NCBI GenBank assembly: GCA_947650285.1
Contig: CANTFL010000981.1
Span: forward strand, 37,760 to 101,759
DNA: 64,000 nucleotides
Direction of reading: 5' to 3'
DNA from: Hyaloperonospora brassicae
Lineage: Eukaryota; Oomycota; Peronosporomycetes; Peronosporales; Peronosporaceae
Part shown: positions 1 to 8,916 of the stretch, piece by piece
Layout of the letters: each line of letters opens with the position of its first letter
How positions within the stretch are numbered: position 1 is the stretch's first letter
The notes under the pieces: model-generated
What the model saw: only the letters and a program-made list of their open reading frames with translations
Databases searched by the model: none
What the model was told of the DNA's origin: nothing
Translations under genes and position numbers: made by a program

Positions 1-1248
1 AGCCCCATCTTCTTCCGGAAGAGCATCGTCCTCCCCCTCGTTCGTGGTGTCTCTTTCAGCCTCGAACCCACGGGGTCCCGGGTAGAGCGCGACGTACTGC
101 GGAAACGATTTGATCGGGATCTTTTCGCCATTGAGGAAGACGTTGAGTCCCTTGCCAGAGACACCTGCTACATCGTACACTCGCTTTTTGAACAGCGAGA
201 CAATGTCGCTATTGAGAAAGTTGAGTTTGAACCGTTCCAAGTCCGGCTTGAACGAGATGCACGTGAAATCCTTCTGAGCCCACTTCGTGATTGAAGGTGG
301 GTTCTTCTTGCTCATGTTGCTCTCAAACACTTGTCGATACCGCTGTTTCGTACTCGAGTCGGCGGTCTCAACAACAAACTCGTTCGAGAAAATGTTGGCA
401 AGTTTCGCGCCGTAGCCATTCCGTCCACCCGTTGTCTTTTTCTTCTTGTCGTCAAAGTTGCTGCCCGTGAGCAAGTGGCCAAAGATCAGTTCCGGCACGT
501 AGACTTTGTGCTCTTTGTGCAGCACAATGGGAATGCCTTTGCCATTGTTCCAGACCGAGATCTCGTTCTTCTCGTCGTCGATCGTCACTTTGAGCGTGTT
601 CATCGACTTGTCGCGCTGCTTGTTGTCGCACGCGTTGACAATGATCTCGTCAAAGATCTTGTAGAGACCCGGGACGTACGTAATCTTCTTCATGACCATC
701 CGCTTCTTCTCGTCGTCAAACACCCACATGGTCTGCTCCACGGGCTCGATCGAGCCCACGTACGTGTCCGGCCGCAGCAAAATGTGCTCGAGCTGCGACT
801 TTTTCTGGTAAATCTGCTCAACGCTCTGCTTGGCTGCAGCGCCCGCAGTGTCCTCCGTCGCAGCACCAGCTTCGTCGCCACTGGCGTCCACGTCGTACAC
901 GGACCCGCCGTCGTCGCTCGCAGGGTCCGACTCGGCGTCGCTGCTCTCGAGAGCGTTTGCTTTCGGCTTTCCCTTGGCTAGCGCCTTCTTCTTCGTCGTC
1001 GTCGTCGCTGTCTTCTTAGCCCCTGCTGTTACTTTGCCAGCAGCGGCCGTCGTCTTTGTCTTCTTGCGGGGCGCAGCCGCTTTTTTCTTGCCGGTGGACG
1101 GCAGTTGGTGGGCCTACAGTTGGATTACAAATGACCAAAGGATCCAATAAGAGAGAGAGTGAGAGAGAGAGAGTGAGTGAGGAACGAGACGGTCAGCGGC
1201 AATAGAGGGGGAGAGCTGTGACTGTACATTGTCTGCTGATCCGCTCAT
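1..1248 (-). CDS. TOP2: DNA topoisomerase II, N-terminal part (runs off window start)
   Basis: Minus-strand coding continues to base 1, so only the N-terminus is present. Read in reverse it gives a Lys/Ala-rich basic and then acidic leader, followed by the GHKL ATPase region. Visible motifs are the N-box-like NACDNKQRDKS, the nucleotide-lid segment WNNGKGIPI and the ATP loop GGRNGYGAKLANIFS, all standard in type IIA eukaryotic topoisomerases, which pass one duplex through another using ATP in the nucleus. The proposed start is the ATG at 1248-1246 (MSGSADN), a 21-bp first exon. A GT-AG intron then spans 1227-1114 and the frame resumes at 1113 in phase 0. The family call is secure; the small first exon is inferred from splice consensus only. 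Confidence 0.93.
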
Positions 1249-3391
1249 GGCGAGGGCACAACGCGCTCGTGTACGAGGGGGTGCGGTCCGAGCGCTTTTG
1301 TGCAGTCTGTGCTGTTGCTCTGGAGTGCGGAATGCGGAATGACGTCCGGCAAGCGGAAGCGGCGGAGAATATCTGGATAGTTTTTGGATTGGTGAGCAAT
1401 GGCAACGAAACAGCTGCCGTGTTTTGATGCCGCAAGATCGGGTGAGTGGATGGGGACGGCAGTTATTCGACAAGAGGGGGCGCGCGCAATCCTAGAGTGT
1501 GTTGTTGGATCGTATATTGCTTGAGGTTTTGCGCACCTACCTGGTTTTGAAACGACACAAAGATACGTAGCAAGAGTCGAGGCGATGTACGTACATAGCG
1601 CTCCAGCGCTTTTGCTTGGTCGAGTTCTGGCATCAGCTCGAGTCGTCATATCGGCGATGGACCGCTCGCTCGCTCGCGTGTTCGCTCATCATCCATCATA
1701 TCGTCATCGCATGTGGCAAACATACTGGCGATGTTGCACGCCTACGTTATGACATTAGCACGTGTCTGACCAGCACGGGCTTCCGACATGCACATCATCA
1801 AACTGTTTGAGCCTGGAACGGCTTCCGACGCATTGCACCATCTCTAAACGGTCGGGTTGATCAGCAATTCGGACGCTCTTCGAATTGTGGTGAGATGCAA
1901 AGATATCTACTTACGCCGCTGCGAGGGACGATCGTACAGCAGCTTCTAGTCGACGTCGAGAGCGCCATCGCTGTGGTATCGGTCTCAGTGCACTACTACA
2001 TGAGGTGCAGTTATTTCGAGGTCGGGTCTTGATAAATAGTATGTTTCAGTCTCTCTCTTGTTCGTGTACCCTGAGGGGGTGCAGTGTGTCCCTTTCGAGA
2101 GCAGGCAGTGCGTCTACTCGCATAGTGACGCGCGCGATCAATGAGCGCTACTTTGCGCTGATCGACGTAGATGCTCTACCTGTTGCCGAAGGGCTCGCCG
2201 TTGCTCAGTATGACGACTTTGTTGCACGGTGCTTACGGCAGTCAACGAGAAAGCACCGCTGTCTCGCATACGCGGACATACGACGAGTGGCTTCGCGGCT
2301 AGGAGACAAAGGTCGGGCGAGCTGGCATACCCTTGGCAATTTGCTTGTCAAACGATCGATCTGGTGAGCAAGATCGAGCAGCGAGCGGTCTTCGTGACCG
2401 TCCTCGACACCATCACACAATCTGAGCCCAGCAGCTCTGCTACGAGATTGTCCAGCTTGATACCATTTCATGTCAGGTCTTCGTCGTACACGACAGTTCG
2501 GTGACTGTTTGCTCTCAGATGTCGCGTGTGAGTTCTCGTCTTCCTGCGTTTGAACTTGCGGAATCGATCGTTCGTGCAGTGCACTATCGAAAGGCCGACC
2601 ATTGTCGCTACAGTCGTAATACGACACTTCCTGCTTCGACTATTTGCATCCGTTGGGCGATGTGTAGTCGCTGTCGGATTCCGCAATGTTGTTACGCTTT
2701 TGCCACGTACGATTCGACTGCCTCTCGTCAAATGTGCCACAGTTGTGTCATTGTCTTGCGTGACCTGACAACAGAAGAAGTCAATGAGGTGCTAGCAGTA
2801 TCACGCACGTAAAAGTGTCTGTCAAAGTGTTGGACTGTAAGGCATTGCCTCTCTTGCGCCGAGCAATGGATGGACCACAGTTGTGTCGATGTTCAACACG
2901 ACTGTACGGCAAGTCGTAGTGGAAGTGGACCTGATCACGGATAAACTTGACTCGCCATCAAGTCACAACAAAACAGAGCATATCCCTGGTCATGGCAAAC
3001 TCCATCTGATGTGTACATGCGTTCCCGCATATGCGCACTGCGCGTGCGTCATGCGGGTGGCCACTTCAAAGCTACTGAACAAGCAATCTTGTGTCTCGTG
3101 ATCAAGTGGACGTAAGCTGTCTGTATTTCCAGGTAGAACAAGTCAACAACTGGGTACCCCTCGCACACTGCCCAATCTTTCCGTAATGACAGATCTACCT
3201 CAACATCATGTGGACGAGTAGACAATGTCGGCGCACGTCGACTCGGCCATGGGCGAGCGCAAAAGTCGTGTCTCGAGATGTAGTGAGACCGAGGCACGAC
3301 AACATTCGCCCCCCCATGTGCCATCTTGCTCCTGCACCCAGGAGTCGCATGGAATCGTAGTCAGCTACGGTACAGCCAAAAATGTGCTGAT
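1249..3391. other. Intergenic, no recognisable gene
   Basis: About 2.1 kb between the topoisomerase start and the LYR-protein stop. Three overlapping plus-strand open stretches (about 2100-2367, 2229-2504, 2501-2812) sit in successive frames and could be a decayed coding region, but none shows a motif I recognise. The part nearest 1249 is presumably the topoisomerase promoter; a GA-rich run at 1150-1180 belongs to its first intron. Confidence 0.5.
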
Positions 3392-3844
3392 CTACGCGCG
3401 GTGGTAATCTGGACTGGCAAACGTCGCGTTCAGGTGCTCCGCCTGCACTTCGACCGTCTCCAGCTGCGTCTCCGCGACACGCAGCAAGAACCTGCGCACG
3501 CATCAGCAGTATCCATCAGCGATCGGCGCCACAAACTGGTGATGACCACCCAACGTCTTCGACTGTCTTTGCAGTCACGAACATCAGTCGCTCGGGGTCC
3601 GTCTCCTCCCGCGCGACGTCATATTCGTGGCGCAAACGACGCCGCACGTAGTTAATGCGGTCGCGTGTCGGCATCTTCGCTGCGGCCTGCCGAACAAACA
3701 AACAAACAAACAACAGCCCGTACCACAACCACAAGTCGTATGGTTCGCTCATGAGCCACACTATGTGCATCGTAAAGGACAGACGAGGCGATGTGCGTTA
3801 CGTACGCGGTAGATGGCGCGGTATAGACGCAGCGCTTCCGTCAT
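3392..3844 (-). CDS. LYR-motif (complex 1 LYR family) protein, three exons
   Basis: Exon 1 (3844-3806) encodes MTEALRLYRAIYR, carrying the defining L-Y-R tripeptide. A GT-AG intron (3805-3687) is followed by exon 2 (3686-3550), which encodes the basic helix AAAKMPTRDRINYVRRRLRH and a DPERL segment. After a 58-bp intron (3549-3492), exon 3 (3491-3392) ends in ETQLETVEVQAEHL and a TAG stop. Total 276 bp, 91 residues, the usual size for LYRM proteins, which bind acyl-ACP and assist mitochondrial Fe-S or respiratory complex assembly. The donor of intron 2 was chosen because it alone keeps the C-terminal helix in frame; another donor at TTC|GTGACT would give a different tail. The LYR subtype is not resolved. 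The start lies 93 bp from that of the divergent YCII gene. Confidence 0.75.
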
Positions 3845-3937
3845 TTGTCAACGCAGTGGTGTCGTCTCCTATAAATGACGCAAGTAATTTATCTCGACTG
3901 GTGTACGGCACACCAGATTCCAAGCGATCCGCCAGCC

Positions 3938-4297
3938 ATGACGTTGGTCCAGCACGTGCATCGCGTCGCCCCCCGCGCATCGCGTGCGCTGTCCCGCGCC
4001 GCTCGCTCGACCGCTGCCGCGGAGCCAAAGTATTACATTCTGCAGTACGCGTACGTGGACGACATGGCGGACCGTCGAGGACCGTTTCGCGCCGAGCACT
4101 TGGAACGTGCGGGCAAAGCCAAACAGGACGGCCACGTCGTGATGGGCGGCGCGCTCGTGAAGCCTCTGGACGCTGGCGTCTTTGTCTTTAACGTGGCGGA
4201 CACGGCCGTTATTGACGCGTTTGTGGCGAACGACCCGTACGTTGTGAACAAACTGGTCACGTCGCACTCGATTCGAGAGTGGATGGTCGTTGTCTAG
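3938..4297 (+). CDS. YCII (YciI-like) domain protein
   Basis: Single-exon, 119 residues. The N-terminus is rich in Arg, Ala and Ser (HRVAPRASRALSRAARS) with no acidic residues, which looks like a mitochondrial presequence. It is followed by a complete YCII dimeric alpha+beta barrel: YYILQYAYVDDM, the HLERAGKAKQDGHVVMGGAL segment and the closing strand FVANDPYVVNKLV. YCII proteins are small ferredoxin-like-fold proteins with a conserved His-Asp pair and mostly unknown substrates. The ORF is open upstream to 3875, but the ATG at 3938 fits the presequence best. A GA-rich run follows the stop. Confidence 0.85.
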   Translation: MTLVQHVHRVAPRASRALSRAARSTAAAEPKYYILQYAYVDDMADRRGPFRAEHLERAGKAKQDGHVVMGGALVKPLDAGVFVFNVADTAVIDAFVANDPYVVNKLVTSHSIREWMVVV

Positions 4298-4573
4298 CAA
4301 GGAACGAATAAACGAGAGAGAGAGAGAGAGGTGAGGACCATCGATCGTCATCACATCTCATCGTCCTCCATAGTGAGCTGCTCGCGCTTGTCGCTTCTGT
4401 TTCGGCTGCTGCTACTCGTACAGACTCAACAGCGTGTGCATGTCTAGTAAATGGATGGGTCGGCTCGTCTTGAGTTATACGTGCGGGGTGTTTGTTGCGT
4501 GTCTCTGGACAACGTCCTGCTGCTGCTGCTGCTGCTATCGTTGAAGGTGTCGTGCGCTCCGGGTCAAACCGAC
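4298..4573. other. Short convergent intergenic gap
   Basis: Between the YCII stop and the carboxypeptidase stop. It contains a (GA)n run at about 4312-4331 and a short CTG repeat at 4517-4535; no gene is seen. Confidence 0.6.
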
Positions 4574-6311
4574 CTATTGCAACGGCGTGCAGAAGGGCTC
4601 GTTGTTGATGAACCGCCGCATCATATCCAATGCAGCTTCCGGCTGGTCTGTAGGCACGAGGTGCCCCGAGTTCAGTACAACGACGAAGCTCATGTTCCCA
4701 GCAGCCTTGACTAGCCCTGCGACGCGGCTGTCCACGCTCCAGGGCTGCCGCTTGGCCACGCGATATTTGGCCGTGTCCTTCCACGCGAGTCGATCGATGA
4801 TGCGCCCTACGCCTAAGTTGTTGCAAACCGAGCCGTCCATGTTCCCAGCGTAGAAGAGGAACTTGTAGTTGTCCAGCAGGTCACGAAACACATCGATGGG
4901 CACGTCTAGCATCTCGTCCTGCAGCAAATGACGCGCAAGGGCCGGTGCCGATGGTGATGTGCCGTAGGCAGACCCGTCCACTGAGTTCCATAGTGTGCCC
5001 GGGGGCACGTTCAGTGCTCGACGCACGGCGTCGTCGTTGAAGAAACTAGACAGCACTGCGCTCAGGTCCGTGAATGCATTGCCTGACTGACGGATGTCAT
5101 AAATATACGGGTTCCCCGCGGCCTCATAAATCTTCTCCGTGACAGCTTGGCATACCCGAAAGGCATCCACGTCGCGACCTTGTCGGTGCAGTTCCTCGCA
5201 TATGCTGATTTGTGCATTCGCGTCTTCGTACTGCTGCGAATCGATCAACCCCAGCGCGATCGCAAAGTCCGGCACAGAGCGAGTCTGCAACACAGGCCAC
5301 ATGTCACCATTGCCAATGGCGACCCCCGTCAGATTGATCTCAACGTCGTCATCATCCAGTACGCCGCTATTCTTTACGTGGATGTAGTGCGAGATCGACG
5401 GAGCATATTTACCGGCGTACGATTCTCCGCATACATACAACGGGTTGTGCTTGTACTCCGGGTGACGCTTGTAAAACGCTTGGAGTCCTCGGTAGAGTTG
5501 TTGCGATACCTCCTCCTGCGTATTCACATGCCCGGCCTCGTCGCGCACAGACGAGTAGCCTGTGCCTACTGGTTGGTCAAAGAAGAGCATGTGGCCAACG
5601 TTCGTCCACGAGTACTTATGCGGGATCAGCTTCCGTTCCTTCGTAAGACGATAAGGTCCCATTTCCGCAAGCAAGCCAGTCATCGACGATGCACCAGGTC
5701 CTCCATTGAGCCACAGGACCAAAGGCGTTCGCTCATCAACCTGCATGGACGCACGTGTCTCGAAGAACCAGTAGAACAACTTGCCCGCGTACGTGCTGTT
5801 GACGCCGACCAACCCGGCATACTGTTTCCACACACCACAGACAACCAAGCCACGACCAACGACAGCATCACCCATGAGGTCAGCAAGCACGAACGGCCAC
5901 AAATGGCACGGAGACAGCGCCAGCAGCTACAAAAGACACGCAGTGGCACGAGAAAGAACTGCCTCCAGTCCATTTCGACCGCTAAAGACGCACCTGTTTC
6001 TCTAACGGTGCTCCAAAGCCCGGTAGAAACAGCACCGCATCTTCAAATACACTGCTTTCATCGACTGTCGCTGCCAGCTGCACCCCGTCTGCTGCCCCCT
6101 GCACCGCCGTGAACAGCGTCGAGCCATGCATGAACGAGATGGCAATGGCCAATAGAACACCAGCAGCAGTCAACGTGCGGATCACGTGCCGCGTCGGTCG
6201 TGCAGCAAAGAGGTCCGTGTGGCCTTCGTGTCTGGCCGTCTGGGCCAGCTCTGCGTCTATGGAGGAGATGGTGGACGACGGCCATAGCGCCGTGTGCTCG
6301 TTGACCACCAT
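4574..6311 (-). CDS. Serine carboxypeptidase, peptidase family S10, membrane-anchored
   Basis: Two exons, 521 residues. Exon 1 (6311-5994) carries a cytoplasmic N-terminus and one hydrophobic segment (about residues 44-63, TAAGVLLAIAISF), giving a type II anchor. It ends in LPGFGAPLEKQ, which joins across a GT-AG intron (5993-5822) to YAGLV at the start of exon 2. The catalytic triad is visible: Ser240 in GESYAGKYAP, Asp435 in AGNMDGSVCN and His493 in NSGHLVPTDQPE. The substrate-binding WLNGGPGASS and the FFDQPVGTGYS motif are also intact. S10 enzymes remove C-terminal residues in acidic or secretory compartments. The anchor suggests a Golgi or vacuolar membrane location rather than secretion, by analogy with Kex1. 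The join is well supported because it restores the family's conserved N-terminal block. Confidence 0.93.
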
Positions 6312-6679
6312 AAGAAGGCGCTAAACGGGTCACGCAGTCACTTTGTCAATTTGTATGGCAATGATCGTAAAGGATCGAGAACCTGTTGTTCCGAGCGCGT
6401 TTGCCTGCAGCTTCAAGTGAGCTGTTCAGGTCGGAAGCACTGCTACACCTGTTGTTGCCCTCTGTTTCGGGTTGGGATCTTTTTTGCGAGTGACAACGAA
6501 CGACCCTGCGATGATAATCAGACCCGCGGCGGCTCTGTGGGCGATCCGATTCGAGAGGCATTCGGTTCTAGAGTCGATGGCTCGGGTCTCGTCGATGCCC
6601 GATCTCGAAACGATGCAAACGATTGCGAGAGGGTTATTCACTGAAAGAGGGGATCGCGACTAGTTCTATTTTCACTCTG
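6312..6679. other. Intergenic, upstream of the carboxypeptidase
   Basis: 368 bp between the carboxypeptidase start and the RRP43 stop. No gene recognised; it probably holds the carboxypeptidase promoter and the RRP43 3' end. Confidence 0.6.
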
Positions 6680-7801
6680 CTACGTTGACGCGTCCACGAG
6701 CGTAGCCACTGCATTGGCGTTTTGCTTTGCGAACTGCATGCAGCGCTGCATCACAGTGGCTGCGACGATCGTACCGCCAGCTTTCTGCACGCTACAGAGC
6801 TGTCCCGCGGTCGTGTATGCGATGCTCAACACGGCACTGGAGAGATCTTCCTCTTCGCTCGTGGGATCGATCAGGACCGTCTTGTCCACGAACGCGAACG
6901 ACGTCGCGTACGCACCAAACTGTACACGCAGTGGCATGGCGTCTCCCTCTGATGGACGTCACATAGACACACAAACACACAGAGAGGAATAGGCACAAAC
7001 ATGAGCGTCCTTCCGTCGCCATTGAGTCCAGCACGCTACTGACAGTGACGTACGTACCTGGCACGATAGAGACGACATGATCGTCTTCGTTGATCGATGT
7101 GGCCGGCAGCTTCAGCGTCTTGAGCGCCGCCACAATCGACGTGAGCGCAGCGTCGAGAACGTTGCCGTCGTGGTCGATACAGAACACATCTACCATGAGT
7201 TTCCAGGCTGACTGACCCTTGACAATGCTCAGGTCCTCCATCTCCACGACGCGCGAGCTGCAGCAGCGACATCGTTAGCAAAGGCCTCTGTCTCCACACA
7301 CTGCAGTCATCAAGACCTGCTGCATCAACGCACCCAACGACGATCCGCGTGAGCTGACTACCGATGCTCTGAGCCTCTTCCGACGGTCGACCGACCGAGA
7401 ACCGGTTCGAGCACATGGGCGACAGATGCACCTGAATGGCTACACACACACACATCCCAAAAAACAAAAAGCGGGTTAGATGATACCCTATCAATAGGGG
7501 TTTACAGCCACTGATTGATGTACCACACACCAACTTCTCCCTGGTCAGGCGTAGCGACGGCGGGAGTGCCCACTGCGAGTTTAATGGCCGTCAGTACGGA
7601 CGTCTTGCCGAGCTTGACGAGACTGGAGCTGGCGGCCGTCTGGATCACGTTCGTCTGCAGCTGCAGAGCGCGCGTGGCCCCAATGGCGCGTCCGTCGACC
7701 CGCACGTTGCTGTCGAGACACTTGCGCGCATACTCTGCTGGGAACAGCTTCTTGAACGCGTGCGCGCTGAACGACAGCGTCTCGTGGTTGGCAGTCTCCA
7801 T
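6680..7801 (-). CDS. RRP43: Exosome complex subunit RRP43 (EXOSC8), RNase PH fold
   Basis: Four exons (7801-7531, 7439-7334, 7257-7058, 6948-6680) separated by GT-AG introns of 91, 76 and 109 bp, all in phase, giving 281 residues. Landmarks in order: RKCLDSNVRVDGRAIG near the N-terminus (the exosome ring RPDGR block), SSLVKLGKTSVLTAIKLAVG, SPMCSNRFSVGRPSEEAQ, DHDGNVLDAALTSIVAALK and ATSFAFVDKTVLIDPTSEEE. This order and spacing match EXOSC8/RRP43, one of six catalytically inert RNase PH-like ring subunits of the 3'-5' RNA exosome in nucleus and cytoplasm. Length matches the human protein (about 276). The paralogues RRP42 and RRP45 are the main alternative, but the CSxRF and GEEE-type blocks favour RRP43. 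Confidence 0.9.
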
Positions 7802-7840
7802 TTGGACCGTCAGGAGAAGGAGATGTGGGTAAACCGGTAG

Positions 7841-7988
7841 CGATAGAGATAGAGATAGAGATAGAGATAGCGATAGATGGCGATATGTGAAGATAAAGAT
7901 AGAAAGAGGTAGATGGATAGATAGATAGATACATACATAGATAGGGATGTGAAAACAGATGGCGACAATTAGAGATAGAGATAGATAA
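7841..7988. repeat. GATAGA/GATA microsatellite tract
   Basis: Hexamer GATAGA repeated perfectly near 7841-7870, then an imperfect GATA-type run to about 7988. It lies just upstream of the RRP43 start, so it may sit in its promoter or 5' UTR. Confidence 0.85.
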
Positions 7989-8517
7989 GTAGAAAGCGGG
8001 TTGCAACGGGGCTGTTGGATGTTGAGGCATTCGCTTACTCAACGACGACGCATAGATAGCTTTCGGCTTCGATGTTTATCTTAATACTTTTACGATGTAT
8101 TCCTGATGGTAATCGCGTGGCGCCAGCGGGAAGCGCATTCCTCGGACATTGTTTTGCAATCGTCACATTTTATCACGAGCTTGGTCTTGCAACACAGTGT
8201 TTGGCCGGATAGTTGACCCTACAAAGGCAGAAAGGTGCGTTTGTGACGGCAAATTAGCGCCAGGAGAATCCAAGGCCAAGGACCAGCAAGGTCAAAGCAT
8301 TGACGCTTCTCTGCTTACGCTCGAAGAACTAAAAAGACGATCAGCGCCGGTATCTTAGGACAAAGCACAAATGCATGTGAGTGTAGCGTTTCAGCTTGAC
8401 TTTCTTTCGACGCCTGCAGCTGGCCCAGTGTGTTGTTCGAGTTGGCAATGAAGACATCGAAACCAGCAGCTTGTTTGTTCAGCAAAGTGATATCAGTGTT
8501 TGCTGCTGTCGGAATCT
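7989..8517. other. Intergenic, no recognisable gene
   Basis: Short open stretches on both strands (plus 8149-8358, minus 8545-8315) overlap each other and show no known motif or convincing splice structure. They are treated as chance ORFs or relics. Confidence 0.45.
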
Positions 8518-8543
8518 GCCAAGTACTTGGCCAAGTACTTGGC
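8518..8543. repeat. Perfect 26-bp palindrome
   Basis: The half-site GCCAAGTACTTGG is followed at once by its exact reverse complement. It also reads as two tandem copies of the 12-bp palindrome CCAAGTACTTGG. It lies about 370 bp upstream of the kinase ATG. A regulatory dimer site is possible but unproven. Confidence 0.8.
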
Positions 8544-8916
8544 AACGGATGCCATCGTCGTCAATCTTAGCATACACTAGCGAGGCCTCGACACAACGGG
8601 AACACTCCGTCGCGCTTTTTAGTATCGACCGACGACAACCAGACACCACGAGTGCTTTCTACATACATCGATGAAAAATCGATAGGGCTCCATCGATCAC
8701 GGCATCGATAGAGCAGCAGCAGGCACCGTCCATCTCGCAAAATAGCGTGCCCCAACGCGGCGTCCCACCTCCGATCCACTACCGATGCTTCTAAAAAACC
8801 TCACCCCTCGCACGCGTATACAACTAACTGTCCAACGCGTTTGACTCGACCGACCAGTTGTCCGACCGACCGATTGTCCGACCGACCACTTGACCGTCAG
8901 ATTTCCGTCCGCTCGG

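Noticed and set aside
331..981. Plus-strand ORF over the topoisomerase
   Set aside because: Antisense of the GHKL ATPase domain, whose motifs are unambiguous on the minus strand.
5822..5993. Carboxypeptidase start inside the second open segment (near 5902)
   Set aside because: It would lack the anchor and the conserved LPGFG block, and the upstream residues fall within the intron defined by the exon 1 join.
5147..6112. Plus-strand ORF of 321 codons
   Set aside because: Antisense shadow of the S10 carboxypeptidase, whose catalytic motifs are intact on the minus strand.
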